Source: Microvelia longipes (lineage: Eukaryota > Arthropoda > Insecta > Hemiptera > Veliidae). From it: DNA of 64,000 nt. A model generated the notes under the pieces. The model was not told the DNA's origin. It was given only the letters and a program-made list of their open reading frames with translations, and made no database searches. Below, piece after piece: positions 36,250 to 48,085 of this stretch (position 1 is the stretch's first letter; each line of letters starts with the position of its first letter). The translations under genes were made by a program, and so were the position numbers. Where the stretch lies: contig JACMZG010001863.1 in assembly GCA_018340805.1 (NCBI GenBank), forward strand, positions 60,183,005 to 60,247,004, in the 5' to 3' direction.

Positions 36250-36480
36250 TGTTGTTTTTCGTTAAAGCAAAGTTTGATGAGGGGGAGTTCAATTACGTTA
36301 AGAACCACAATTATGGCACTAGATATATTGCTAACATTCCTACTTATAGGCTCAACAAATCATATCAGTCCCTACATTTTAATAGAACAAGATACTTTAA
36401 TGAATTACCAACTGCAGTAGATAAACTTCCTCTCAAAATATTAAGATATAAATAAACGATTTATTATTATTAAAACTTTA
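36250..36480 (+). pseudogene. LINE RT C-terminal fragment
   Basis: Plus-strand frame reading VKNHNYGTRY, then KSYQSLHFNRTRYFNELP and VDKLPLKIL, ending TAA at about 36454. The H-x-Y-x-TR...S-x5-R-x-YFNELP pattern is the conserved C-terminus after the RT in CR1/Jockey-like LINEs (HNYNTR...YNxLP). It is followed by a short (ATT)n stretch (36463-36472), consistent with a LINE tail. 5' truncated; unrelated to the LINE at 1-3.4 kb. Confidence 0.6.
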
Positions 36481-37259
36481 AAAAAACATTAAAACCTTGT
36501 TGCTTGAAAAGTCCTGCTATTATGTTAACGAGTTTTTACCTAATTACTTCGTATTCCCACCCAAAATGTTGAGTGTTTTTTTTATTTTTTTTATTTAATC
36601 AAGTTTGTTTATCCATGTTATGCAATCTATGTTTATGCATTCTGTGTAATAATTTATAATCAAGTATTAGCGAATCTAGACATAGTGCTATAACAGTAAA
36701 TGCTAGACCTGCACTACTCCGAACAAAGATCAGTGGCAAGGACTCCCTTAAAACGTACTTTAAAGCTTTCAATCAGAATTCACAACACCGCGATATTAAT
36801 TAAGTTAGATCGGAATGAAATTCAAGGGTAACGACTCCAGTTTAGTCTTTTTAATGATAAGGTATATTGATCTTGATAAGAGTACACTAGGATTTGGATC
36901 AGATGTACTATGACCTGATGAGCATATCGATTAGTTTGTTCATCGGAAATCATGATCATATGATCAAGATTTTCGATGAACAACCCGAAGATGGCAACCG
37001 ATCACAACTCTCCAAAACTGTTTCCCCGAATTTTCAATTTAGAGCTCTCCTGTCTATTTGATAAAACCAAATTGTCAGAGTGTCGAGGTGGAATAGATTC
37101 CTTGTCAGTATGGATTACATCAAAGCTTCAAGACAATATAACTTTAAAATTGAGATTAAATAATCCAAAGTTTTCAACACTTTATTCATTAAAGTAAAGC
37201 TACAAGAGTGACTTGCCAGAGAAAACTTTCCCAAAAAGACTTTAAATTTAAATTAGGAA
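36481..37259. other. Intergenic DNA with a short palindrome
   Basis: TTGTTCATCGGAAATC...GATTTTCGATGAACAA at about 36938-36982 is an imperfect palindrome centred on TGATCATATGATCA. No recognisable gene; the frame at 36976-37197 shows no known domain. Confidence 0.5.
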
Positions 37260-37742
37260 ACTGCTGTAGCAAAGACGAGGGAGCTGTTGAAATTAATTTG
37301 ACTAGGATAAAGTTAGCGGGCGGAACCGACAACCTAGGGCGGCGAAACCGCGGAGGGAGCCGTCCCTCTGGTAGATTGGATTAGGTAATCAAAAGCGGAC
37401 AGACGGAATAGATTGCGGAGAAAAGGGATGTTAAATACATAATAATGTAGTCTGAGTGAGAGCGGCGCGCGACGTGCCGCTGCTGTGGGGTGTCTGCCAC
37501 TGACAAGTGATGCATATCGTGAAAACTTTCCTAAAAAAGGGGGACTCCGCCCAACAGATTTAAAACTGAATTTAAACAGGGCCTGGAAACACACTCGAGA
37601 TTTCATTACTCGATTACAACAAGGGTGGGAAACAGAGTTGTATGGTCCCCAGGAGACATGCTACCCCTGTAGACATGCACCATCCGTCCTCACAATCCTG
37701 CATGTGAAGACATGTCTACTCATATGGAAACCTAACTTATAA
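37260..37742 (+). pseudogene. GC-richer block, possibly a LINE C-terminal relic
   Basis: 37260-37500 is noticeably GC-rich for this window (GGCGGAACCGAC, GCGGCGCGCGACGTGCCGC). The frame 37485-37742 ends with WETELYGPQETCYPC...LHVKTC, a C-x2-C...H-x3-C arrangement like the terminal knuckle of RNase-H-bearing LINEs. This is a single motif match; it could be chance. Confidence 0.25.
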
Positions 37743-38040
37743 ATATCATTTCTGTCTTATAAACGCTTTAAATATCTAAATAGTAATAAAGAATGAACTA
37801 TAGCGAGAGAGACTTCTGATTGACAAAGACAGCACTGGGAAACCACCCCATGACGCGAGCATAAAAACAAAGTCTATTAAGGAATTTATTAAGTGTATAC
37901 AAGTAGAAGCATAAGTAGGTAAAGTTTTCTTTATGCTATCAAATAAAAATGCTATAAATAATAGGAATGGCAAAGGTTGCAAAAATACTGCCCCTTCGTG
38001 TTTATAATTTTTTTCTGTTGACGAAGTTAGAAAAATCAAG
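37743..38040. other. AT-rich intergenic DNA
   Basis: No feature recognised. Confidence 0.5.
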
Positions 38041-38760
38041 TACGGGTACGGGGTCCCTCGGAACTTTTCCTCATCACATCGGATTCGCTACGCTCATGCA
38101 TCCATGCTTCGGACTCACTTCGCTCGTCCTCAGATATTAAACACATCCATTTCATTCTCAGCGTCCATACAACACTGACAACGCTCTTATATGATCCAAC
38201 AAAAAGCATTGATATCTTCATATTAAATGAAACTTAGTGCACTTATTTATTACGTGAAGTTATACGCGTGTACCCAATTTCGACTCAATTGGATTTTTCC
38301 CGATTTTTTTACATTTTTTTTAAAAAACAATTTAATAAAATTTGAACTAATGCTGATAATGAGATAAAACATAGCACACATGCGAGTCTTATACTTAGCT
38401 ACATGCGTGCTATATTCCAATTCGATCGCAACATTTTCCGCGTTTCATGATTTTTCGAAATTTTTGGTGGAGCATTATTGCTGGTTAATGATGTCATAAA
38501 AAATTATTTACCGAATAGCACAACTACACTTATACACTGATTTTAGTACAAAGTTTCAACTCTCTATCATAAAGTCATTAGGAGCTACAATGATAACAGA
38601 CACACACACATACGGACAAACAACTTTGTAAAAACCACTCAAGAAACCTCAAAAAAAAACCTAAAACGGATAATTCCGGCCACATCCTAGTACCGGATTT
38701 TTTTTCTAAACACAATACTTTTCCTCATTTATACCTGCGGTATAAATGAGGAAAAGGAAC
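38041..38760. repeat. ~720-bp dispersed repeat (CGGATTCGCTACGCTCAT family), copy 1
   Basis: Opens with CTCGGAACTTTTCCTCATCA, then GGATTCGCTACGCTCATGC and CACTTCGCTCGTCCTCAG. The body contains TTGAACTAATGCTGATAATG and AGGAGCTACAATGATAACAG. It closes with the perfect hairpin TTCCTCATTTATACC/GGTATAAATGAGGAA. The start (TTTTCCTCAT) and end (ATGAGGAAAA) are inverted to each other, suggesting a non-autonomous DNA element. The other full copy is at 47.17-47.96 kb. Confidence 0.75.
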
Positions 38761-39112
38761 TCTAATCAAACCAATTATCAAAAAAATTAAATTGAACTGA
38801 CATAAATGGCCTCTTGTCTCTTGCTTTCTTTTAGATCAGAATGAAACTCACTACATAAATCATAAATCGACTTTATAAATGACCCAAACCCTATTGTTTA
38901 AACTCACAAAGCCTCGAAAAGTTCAAAGCCTGCTATGTATTCTAAACTTATATACGAAGTTAAGTTTATTATTAAGCATTAGTTCCATTTATTTGTAACT
39001 ATGTTTTGACTTTATGTAAACCTATAACGATTTTCGACTACCATATTTCGAAATTCTCTTAGATCGTGTCAGTATACCACTTGGTAAAAGTGATAGTAAT
39101 TAAGGAGAAGTA
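38761..39112. other. AT-rich intergenic DNA
   Basis: No feature recognised. Confidence 0.5.
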
Positions 39113-39275
39113 ATAAATTACACAGAAAGTAGGCAAAGTTGTTGGGCCATTTTTGCTAAATCCCTTAGATAGAAGATAGTATTCCACCTTGCGATTCCTA
39201 GTGTAGGCATTTTGCGTCTAATCTACATAACAGCCTTGACTTTGACTAAGTTTCTATACTTTTACTAGAAACAAC
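39113..39275 (-). pseudogene. LINE 3'-end fragment, diverged relative of 22.5 kb
   Basis: AAAGTTGTTGGGCCATTTTT, CTTAGATAGAAGATAGTATT and ACAGCCTTGACTTTGAC align in order with 22.55-22.66 kb, in the same orientation. The first word matches the 3' UTR of the LINE at 1.07 kb. Confidence 0.55.
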
Positions 39276-39321
39276 ACGTGCCCCAATTCTAGACCAAGCT
39301 TTCTTGCTCTCCTATAAGGCT

Positions 39322-39692
<371 letters not shown>

Positions 39693-39696
39693 CACG

Positions 39697-39795
39697 ACTT
39701 AAATATTCTTAGGACGAGCGAAGCGATTCCGAAGCAGGGAGGATGAGCGTAGCGAATCCGATGTGATAAGGAAACGTTCCGAGCTACCTTGCACC
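39697..39795. repeat. Fragment of the CGGATTCGCTACGCTCAT family (inverted)
   Basis: AGGACGAGCGAAGCGATTCC and GATGAGCGTAGCGAATCCG, then GGAAACGTTCCGAG, are the reverse complement of the opening ~95 bp of the 38.04-kb repeat. Confidence 0.75.
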
Positions 39796-39918
39796 TGATT
39801 TTAGATTTAAATAAATCTAAGACTAAACTAACCTTGGGATTATTTCGTGTTATCCTGAAATCATCGAGTCTGAAATCAAACAAATAAAATTATATTATTA
39901 ATTACTGAATAAGCTAGG

Positions 39919-40198
39919 CAGGAATTAATAGGATCATGTTTAGAGGCTCACCGCTCTATAAAATAATTAACAGGGTCAGGTTTAGAGGTTCACCGCTCTA
40001 TACAGGAATTAACAGGGTCAGGTTTAGGTTCACCGCTCTATACAGGAATTAAAAGGGTCATTTAGAGGCTCACCGCTCTATACAGAATTAACAGGGTCAG
40101 GTTTAGAGGTTCACCGCTCTATACAGGAATTAACAGGGTCAGGTTTAGAGGCTCACCGCTCTATACAGGAATTAACAGGACCAGTTTTAGAGGTTCCC
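39919..40198. repeat. 42-bp minisatellite, about 6.5 copies
   Basis: The unit is about 42 bp with GGAATTAACAGGGTCAGG and TTTAGAGGTTCACCGCTC. Some units have short deletions. It abuts a truncated LINE RT fragment on its right side. Confidence 0.95.
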
Positions 40199-40925
40199 GC
40201 ACTTGCAGTGAAGTTTTTTCTGCAGCTATTTTTAGATGATCTAGGAATTTTATCTTTACGTCGATGGTAACTTCAAGGTACTTAACAGTTGGCCTGCTGG
40301 TGGTTGGACTACTTCATTCCCGACTTGGACTGGGATCATTGTAGGAATTCTCTTTTTAATTAAGAATATGGCTTCTGTTTAGTTCAATGCTAAGGAAAGG
40401 CCATGGTTTGACATCCATCTTAATATGATGGATCATAATGTTATGATAAATGTATGATGGATTCATAATATCATAATTTGGTTAAACTTTATTTGGGCCA
40501 GTTTTACGTCTCGGGCTATGATAATTGCTGCTATATCGTCTGCATATGCGATTAATTTACATTCATCTGGCAAAGCAATTCTGAGAAGTTCATCATATAC
40601 AATGTTCCACAGATCTGGGCCAAAGATAGATCCCTGCGCTGCACCAGCTGTAATTTTTGTTTTTTTCTGTCCATCTTTTGTGTCATAGAGGAGCCTTCTA
40701 TCATTGAGATAGCCGTTTAATATTCTTAACATGTATTTTGGTAACGTGAAATGTTCTTCGAGAGCCTTAATCATATCGCTCCATTTAACTGACTTAAATA
40801 TGTTCTTTACGCCTTATGTTACCAATAACACTCTCTTGCAACTCTTTTGCATCGAGAACTATGATTCTCTGCAGCTGAGGCAGCCTCAGGGATATGCCTT
40901 ATTGCATCTATGGTAGAAAGACCTA
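40199..40925 (-). pseudogene. LINE RT fragment (R1/Jockey-like), broken
   Basis: The minus strand reads RT motifs in order: GVKNIFKSVKWSDMIKALEE (40810-40755, upstream of which a TAA interrupts VLLVT), then the open stretch 40463-40774 with AAQGSIFGPDLWN (the usual PQGSILGP with changes) and catalytic AYADD near 40540, then SNHGLSLALN and VKYLEVTID (40370-40260, other frames and a TAG). At least one stop and two frameshifts. The sequence is cut at the RT thumb by the 42-bp minisatellite. It is a different family from the LINE at 1-3.4 kb. Confidence 0.8.
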
Positions 40926-40930
40926 ATCTG

Positions 40931-41270
40931 CACTTGGACTCATAAGGATAGCACTTTAGGAATTGTCACCAATTTTCCAAGGAACAAATGGTATTGTCAC
41001 GTCTCTACTGTGTATTAGACAAAGAATATCTGCACTTGGACTCACAAGGATAGTATCTTAGGAATTGGCGAAATGTTCCAAGGAACAAATGGTATTGTCA
41101 CGTCTCTACTCTGTATTAGACAAAGAATATCTGCACTTGGACTCACAAGGATAGTATCTTAGGAATTGGCGAAATGTTCCAAGGAACAAATGGTATTGTC
41201 TCGTCTCTACTGTGTATTAGACAAAGAATATCTGCACTTGGAATTAGTGAAATGTTCCCAGGAACAGGCT
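40931..41270. repeat. ~101-bp tandem repeat, 3.3 copies
   Basis: GGACTCACAAGGATAGTATC and GTTCCAAGGAACAAATGG recur at ~101-bp spacing (starts near 40936, 41038 and 41139). The last unit is truncated. Confidence 0.92.
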
Positions 41271-42463
41271 TCATTGCAAAGAATAAGCACAGGTACGAAA
41301 TTCAACTACCGTGCGAATTGATTTTTTTTATGAAATACAGAACGTATTATACAAAATATATTCTATACTGTACATCGTACATAAAAATACATATGTTTCT
41401 AAAATGAAATTACTTTGAACACCTCGATATAATTTCCAGAAAAGTTATTGGAGGGTAATAAATATTTCCTTTTACAATAAAAACTGAAAAAAGTACATAA
41501 TTGAGTGAGATGCACCCTTTCCTTTGATCCTCCACACAAAGGAGTTCGATAAAGATTAATATCTACATATTTTTATCAAGGTAAATTCCGAGATGAAAAG
41601 CAACAGATCTGGTTTAGTATAAAATATTTTAGAAGGATCTAGCAACCAATTCTTTTTGAGATAGGGCAATCTTTTTTAAAGTACTTTACTTTGTGTATTA
41701 TAAAAGGTTGCCAATTTTTTCCCCACTCCTAAATAAATCTTAGGCTGGGGAATTACCTCGTCCCTTCATTTTTTTCTGGGAAAGAAGAGGGAAATTCAAA
41801 GGTGTGTTAAGACGTACGAAGGTCTGAGATATCAAAGAGATGTAACCTCGCGAGGGAACGGAGTAATATTTCAATATACCCGAATAGGAATCTCCTAGTC
41901 AAGGGGGGTCGACCAATAAGAATTCCGAGTAATAAACACATTAGCTACAAAACAGAAGTGTAATCCTTCTTATCCTTTATTACCTTGAACTCTTATAAAA
42001 TAATATGTAATACGATATGAAGTAACATATTTTCTAAAAATAGTAACACCATAGTATTACTTGAGTAACATAGTTATCCACACTTGCACTCAAAGTAGCA
42101 ACATGTCTGTCAGCGTAGCATACTTGCTATCACCTCTCCCTTACAAATATCACTATTGCTGGCCAATATTATAATCTATACTTTACAAACGATATCAGTA
42201 CCATTTATGGAGAAATTTGATGAAGATAAGATAGTGGTAGTGAGGTGATATAAGAATGATTTCGGTGTTGGTGAAAGGAGCCTAAGGTTGGGTTTAATCA
42301 CCAGGTTTGACTAATTTTAACTAATTTTATCACAGATCAAGATTTTCAATAACACAAAAAAATATTATAAATAATATTTTCATAATTCTAGCAATTGAAA
42401 CAATTTAAATGCTCTTTTAACCTTTTGAAAATTCTCTTATCTTAAGTGGTCCAAAGATCTTTC
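41271..42463. other. Intergenic DNA, no gene recognised
   Basis: Includes a moderately GC-rich stretch (41700-41930). No domain or RNA gene was seen. Confidence 0.5.
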
Positions 42464-42528
42464 AGGACGATACATATCGTCACCAGGACAATACATATCG
42501 TCACCAGGACAATAAATATCGTCACCAG
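42464..42528. repeat. 21-bp tandem repeat, three copies
   Basis: AGGACAATACATATCGTCAC plus one base, three times with single substitutions. Confidence 0.9.
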
Positions 42529-42921
42529 TATAACTTGGGTACATTTGGTTTGTCATATTCGCTTGATAAGACAATAGGCCTTGCTGATTAACACTCTAAA
42601 CCATGCTCTAGCCCCAAAAATTTGAAACCTTTTATCGGTCAAAAATCAAATTTTAATAATTTTTCACTAATCTATCTTTCGCACAAATATAACGGTAAAT
42701 ATAAGGTGTTAAAAACGAGGGGAAAAAAAGGAGTGGGAAAACTCAAAAATGAATACAGGTTGGACCAAATGTGAAATACCTCTCTGGTGACCGAAGGGGA
42801 GTATACTAACTAACTTAACTGATGTGATTCTTAAACTGTAACATTTCTACTGTCCCAAGTCCATCAGTATGAGACATAGACAAGGTATAGTTAGTATTTT
42901 TTACTAACTAATATATTTTGT

Positions 42922-43145
42922 CTGCCTCCATGGCCGTGATCGTAAAGGCGTTCGATTTCGGCACCGGAGGTCCGGGGTTCGCAGCACGGGCTATGCTCTA
43001 AGATTTTATGAATAGTATTTGTATTAAAATGATTTCGCCAACTTTAATTAATTCTTAGAGTGTAGTAGATGCAACCCACCTGAGGTGGTTCCCGCAGGGT
43101 GAATACCCTGATGAGCCGAAAGGCCCTAAAACGGGCATTTTATTT
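42922..43145 (+). mobile_element. tRNA-derived SINE (Ser/Leu-type head), copy A
   Basis: The head CTGCCTCCATGGCCGTGATC and GTAAAGGCGTT (A box), then GGTCCGGGGTTCGCAGCAC (B box region), derive from a class II tRNA (Ser/Leu). The body carries ATTTCGCCAACTTTAATTAA, CACCTGAGGTGGTTCCCGC and AGGGTGAATACCCTGATGAG, and ends with GGCCCTAAAACGGGCATTTT and a T-rich tail. It aligns along its full length with 46851-47092 (inverted) and 49085-49637. Pol III transcription from the A/B boxes is inferred. Confidence 0.85.
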
Positions 43146-43711
43146 TTTTATAGTTAGTACTTTAGTTATCAGAACATGACTTTATTGATATCACATTTCT
43201 GATAAACAAAAAGAGAAGATAACGGTGGATTCTTACGGTAGAATTCTAAAGTATTATCTTCGCTTTCAATAAAGAGAGATGCATTAGGACTGTGTGGTTA
43301 TTATACGGTGATGAGGGTTAAACCCTGGAGGCGGTAATTGGGAGCTAATTACTGAGGATAAGACGAGACAGGCCGCCCCCGGGGTGAGACGTCTCGGTTA
43401 CACTCATACGGATATTAATAACTGAAAACCTTATTCATAAACAAAATCATAGAGATCTTTGCACGTTATCTCATCAACAAGCTTTTTCTCTATACTATCT
43501 TTTTCATCGCAAAATTAAGAGACTATCTTTATTTATAATTATATCTTATCACTGGCACTTATAAACATATGAAAAAATAGATTAAAAGCTATTGTAAACA
43601 CCATTCCACGGATTTAACTTTCAAAATGACCTTTAAAAAGATTGTTGTAATCTCGTAAAGGTGGTAGAATTGGTTCCAATGATACCAAACATGGATGGAT
43701 ATAACCAAGGG

Positions 43712-43712
<1 letters not shown>
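43146..43712. other. Intergenic DNA, no gene recognised
   Basis: Moderately GC-rich around 43310-43410, no recognisable feature. Confidence 0.5.
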
Positions 43713-43803
<91 letters not shown>

Positions 43804-43810
43804 TATATTA
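43713..43810. repeat. (TA)n microsatellite
   Basis: About 95 bp of TA repeats. Confidence 0.98.
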
Positions 43811-44419
43811 CATAACTTTGGAAGTTTTTCTTAAACTGTAGGAAGTTCTAATCAATTGTCTTTCTATTTTATAGGTACAAAAAAATTTTAACGCCTCTAA
43901 AGTTCTCTATACTTAGTTATTTATATCAAGTTGTGTCGTGTTGATGGTAATAATTTTCAAAATTCAACGGTTGGCTGGTTGGGTTTGGATGCCTATAGTG
44001 AACGGAGATTGTAAATCTGACAAAAGTTTTCTGTTTAAAAGGATTATCGTGAGATGTGTTTTGAAATCGTTATACATCAGTCTCGGGTTCGGCCTCAGGT
44101 CCTTCTCTCGATTTTTACGATGATAGGTATTTGGCAAAAAAACGCAACCGTATTTTTCCAAACATCTGCTCATTTTTTACCACTTAGAAGCATAAACAAA
44201 GATTTTCGCTTATAATTCCAGGAGCTTGGAGCTAATATCTTATCTTAATATACAGAAAAAATATTTTTTAAAGTCACGGATGGGTGGTTTATGAAATTTT
44301 TCTTATAAACTTCACGTGCCTAGAAATGTTTTCCGGATGGTTGGATTCGGCGATACGTTGCGGAGGAGTTTCTTAGAATATTTTTTTTATATTCGGTTGC
44401 AACACCTGGCCGATCCACG

Positions 44420-44940
44420 TGCTTAAACGCAAAAGGGTCACAAAAGAAAATACCTTGAGTAACAAAAAAGGGCGGCGAAATGTGTCATCTGCATCTTACG
44501 GTTGTCCTTTAAAAAATGGGAAATACCAGTTTAAATGTATGCCTTTTGGGTTTCGTTCAACGACCTATAACTTTCAAAATTATTGGGATATATCACAAGA
44601 CCTTCGGATGCGTCTTTTAGAAATATGATAAATTGATCAAGGTGAGTGATGACCTCCGGTTACCTTACCTACCTGAACCTGACTCTGATGGATAGTCCGG
44701 TGCATCTGCTTCCTTCTTTACCACATCTAACTTAATTTTATTTCATTGATATTTATTTAAATGAATAGATAACTATTTTAGTATTATTTTTTCTTGATTA
44801 TTTCCCATTAGCCGTCTAGTTCTTTGATGAATCCAATATAAAATTGATTCTGAGAGAACACATTGATGTAAGTTCACAGAAAATCACGCACATTTTTCAA
44901 AAATTTAAATTAAGTCCTAGAATGCTTTTACTATGCAGAT
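44420..44940 (+). pseudogene. Ty3/Gypsy reverse transcriptase relic
   Basis: The frame starting at 44419 contains GKYQFKCMPFGFRSTTYNFQ, an altered version of the Ty3/Gypsy RT block whose usual form is YEFxxMPFGLxNAPATFQ. About 290 bp downstream another frame reads LREHIDVSSQKITHIFQKFK, resembling the EEHLxHLxxVFxxLRxxxL block that follows the catalytic YxDD in this family. The catalytic block between them is not readable. This is a decayed fragment with frameshifts; no LTRs are visible nearby. Confidence 0.55.
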
Positions 44941-46850
44941 GGTAGAGGGGACGAGGGACTTTTATCATCTTCGAACATTACAGTCAAATTCGTGAATTGA
45001 GTTACAGTTTCCTCATAAGAATTGTATTTTTAAATATTTTTGTAGATTCAGCCAAATTGTAAACGGATGGAATGCTGATGTTAAAATCAAACACTTTATA
45101 GTATCTGGAACATAGCTTTATTGACATTATCTTGCTGTTGCCATACAAGAAGATCGAAACTTGATGTCCATTAGATCGCCTTAAAAAGACAAGTATGCTG
45201 ACAAATGTCCTATCGCTCCATCCCTGGTTATAAAAATACCAGTAAATTAATAAAAGTTGTATTAAAGCCAGGTTCATTCAATTCACTGATTTTACAACTT
45301 TAGCATTAAGTTTTATTTCAATTTCTTTTCACTGCACATTTTCTCCCAAGTCTTGTGGAAGGTCAAGCCATAAAAACTTTTTAACGATGTACGAACGAAG
45401 TGTCGGGGTGCTCGTAAAGTCCAGGGTGGTCTTACCAACTTCTTTTAATGACTTACGCACCTGATTTTTATTTTTCCTCAATTTTACTGTCTTATTTTAT
45501 TTTTATAATTTTTTTCAATCTTTTCATAGGAATAAGATTTTTTAAGATCATTTGCTTAAGAGACGTAAAAAAGTACATAAACGCTGTTATTATTATTTTG
45601 ATATGCTTTCTCTTACGTTCTGATATTTAATTATCAATCTACTGATATTCATACCGACTACTGATACCTAAATACAACTGATATCATATAATATCTATTT
45701 TGACACTAAATGGAAATAATACACTCTACTACATCTGCCAACTTTATTTCCACCACACTTCTGGTCATAATCATGTCTAAAAACAAAAATAAATAATAAT
45801 AAATTTAAAAACAAACTCGATAATAAACTAAAAGATTATAGAATTAATTAATGATGTACTACTAACAAGGTTGGTGATAAAAGGTATTTTGATAATTATT
45901 TTTATTTTAGGTTGCATAAACCAGCTCTCCCTTGAGAAGTCAGTGCTAGCGAAAGCTCACTGATCTCTTAACAAAGTATCACCTGTGAAAATATCAAAAG
46001 AAAAACAAAGCTTTCCACAGAGCAAGTAGATGTAAATGTGTATATATTGTACACATTTTTCATATTTTTATATTTTTCATTACAATGCTTTCTCTCTTAT
46101 AACAAAAAGATATAAGGAAGCAATATATTAAACCCACCGAAGACTTTTATTTAGGCTAATAAATATGAAGGTTAATTTTTTACACTACACGAATAAAAAT
46201 CATTGTTGATTGAAGGGCTGAAATATTAAATTAAATATGAGGTAATAGAGGAAGGACGGCGTATCGGAGGGAATTCGAACAATATGTCTATTGGGTCTGA
46301 TGAAACCTCGTCAGTAATCCGGTTAGACATCGGATGAGTGCCCCTCATCACGTGACTACTCCCTAGCCCTCCTGCTGTGCTGTCATTCAGATAAGAACTA
46401 AATCAAGCATTATGTTTTCAGTATTTTTATTAGACTCGTGAACGAGGAACCTTCATATGCATTGACAATGTGGAAAACTGTACACGATGATAGTAGATAA
46501 TGTTACATCTAGTAGGCTAAGTAGATCAACGAATGAACAAGCCGTTCATATTTTAGATTAGGTTGAATGGGAGAGGGATTTATTTAAGCCAAATAAGCCC
46601 TCTCCTATTTATCCTAATCTAAAATAATGCTTTCAAGCTTTTATACTGAAAAGGGGTCACATATTAATTTCTTATAACCAAGGTCCATATTTCAACACCT
46701 ATAGATCCCAAAAAACGAAAAATGGTGGTATCTCCATGGATGAGTGGGCACTTTCTTATAAACACAGTACAAGGCATTCAGTTCAACTATATTCAGATTA
46801 TAGAAAATAAAATCTCAATATATCAGTCAAAGTAGTATAGGACTTAATAT
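44941..46850. other. AT-rich intergenic DNA, no gene recognised
   Basis: A minus-strand frame of 91 codons (45002-45277) has no domain I recognise and could be antisense to more of the decayed Gypsy element. The rest is AT-rich and featureless. Confidence 0.45.
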
Positions 46851-47092
46851 AATAATAATAATGCCCGTTTAGAGCCTTGCGGCTCATCAGGGATAACCCC
46901 TGCGGGAACTACCTTGGGTGGTAGTAGCAATCGTTACGCTCAAAGTGTATTCTAAAGTTGGCGATAATTTATCTAAACAATAATCTTCTATAAACTGAGA
47001 GAGTAACCTGGGATGCGAACCCCAGACCTCCGTGGGTGTCAAAGGTCAGTGTAAAGACTAACGCCTTAACGACCTCGGCCACGGAGGCGGCT
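46851..47092 (-). mobile_element. tRNA-derived SINE (Ser/Leu-type head), copy B, with 11-bp target duplication
   Basis: The minus strand starts GCCGCCTCCGTGGCCGAGG, with A box GGCCGAGGTCGTTAAGGCGT (47081-47061) and B box GGGGTTCGCATCCC (about 47024-47011). It continues through the family body to GGCTCTAAACGGGC and ends in an (ATT)n tail (46851-46862). GGACTTAATAT flanks both sides (46840-46850 and 47093-47103), a perfect target-site duplication that fixes both ends and shows LINE-mediated insertion. The total length is 242 bp. Confidence 0.93.
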
Positions 47093-47167
47093 GGACTTAA
47101 TATGAGAGGAAAATCTCATGAGATAATAATGAGAAATACAATTTAAAGAAATAAAAATTCAAAGATG

Positions 47168-47965
47168 TTATAAAAAAATTCGGGTATGGTATAGGGTACC
47201 TCGGAACTTTTCCTCATTACATCGGATTCGCTACGCTCATCTTCACTACTTCAGAATCGCTTCGCTCGTCCTCAGAATATTTCAAATTGCCAAATTTTTC
47301 TAATGTATTTACGTCAGATTGTAAATACATTAGTTTTTATCACCCATCCAGGCACAGACCTTGCTCGATGCTGTTTAACTTTTATTGTCTAACAAAACCC
47401 GTAAATGTACTTGCCGTATTGAAACAAAACTTAGTATAATTTTTTATAACGAGGCATACACTTGTACCAAATAATTCAACTCAATAAAATTATTTCTTGA
47501 CTTTTATAGTTTTTTAAAAACGTACACAATTCATTTGATAAAAATTGAACTAATGCTGATAATGAGACGAAACTTTATGGTAATGGCTTTGGCTTTATAT
47601 ATGAGTAAATGCGCGCTAATTCTCCAACCAATTAAAACATTTTGTCGCATTTTATGCATTTTTGAATCTTTTGCTTAATCAATAATTCAGGTTAATTACG
47701 TAATATAACAATTATTTTCCAGGTAGCATAAAACATAAATAACATAACAACATAACATAAACATAAAAACTATGGGGGCTTTGACAGTAACGATAACAGA
47801 CACTGTGTGACACGATGTGTAACAGACACACACTGACAAAGACACACAAAGAGACAGACAACTTAGTGAATACAACTTAAAAACACCTGAAGTGAATAAT
47901 TCTGAACATTTTTGCAAACAGTACTTTTCCTGTATACTTACCTGTTGTATAAATAAGTGAAAATC
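47168..47965. repeat. ~800-bp dispersed repeat (CGGATTCGCTACGCTCAT family), copy 2
   Basis: Same order as 38041-38760: CTCGGAACTTTTCCTCATTA, GGATTCGCTACGCTCATC, ATCGCTTCGCTCGTCCTCAG, GAACTAATGCTGATAATGAG, CAGTACTTTTCCT and a decayed terminal hairpin. No coding capacity. Confidence 0.75.
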
Positions 47966-48085
47966 CGTTCAGCAACTCATCTCTAGTGTTTGAAGCGTCC
48001 GACAAGACCTCAACTACAGTGGCTACCAGAATTCTCAAGATATAAACTTAGGAAGAGAAGAGGCCCGTTTTTATTTTGTTTGTTG

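Noticed and set aside
43090..43120. CTGATGA followed by GAAA in the SINE 3' body, resembling a hammerhead core
   Set aside because: Only GCC separates the two words and no stem II, stem III or cleavage triplet can be formed; GCCGAAAGGC is simply a GNRA-type hairpin.
46260..46340. tRNA-like words GTTCGAAT (minus) and ATCCGGTTAGACAT (plus)
   Set aside because: The A-box-like and B-box-like words are on opposite strands, so they cannot form one Pol III promoter or tRNA.
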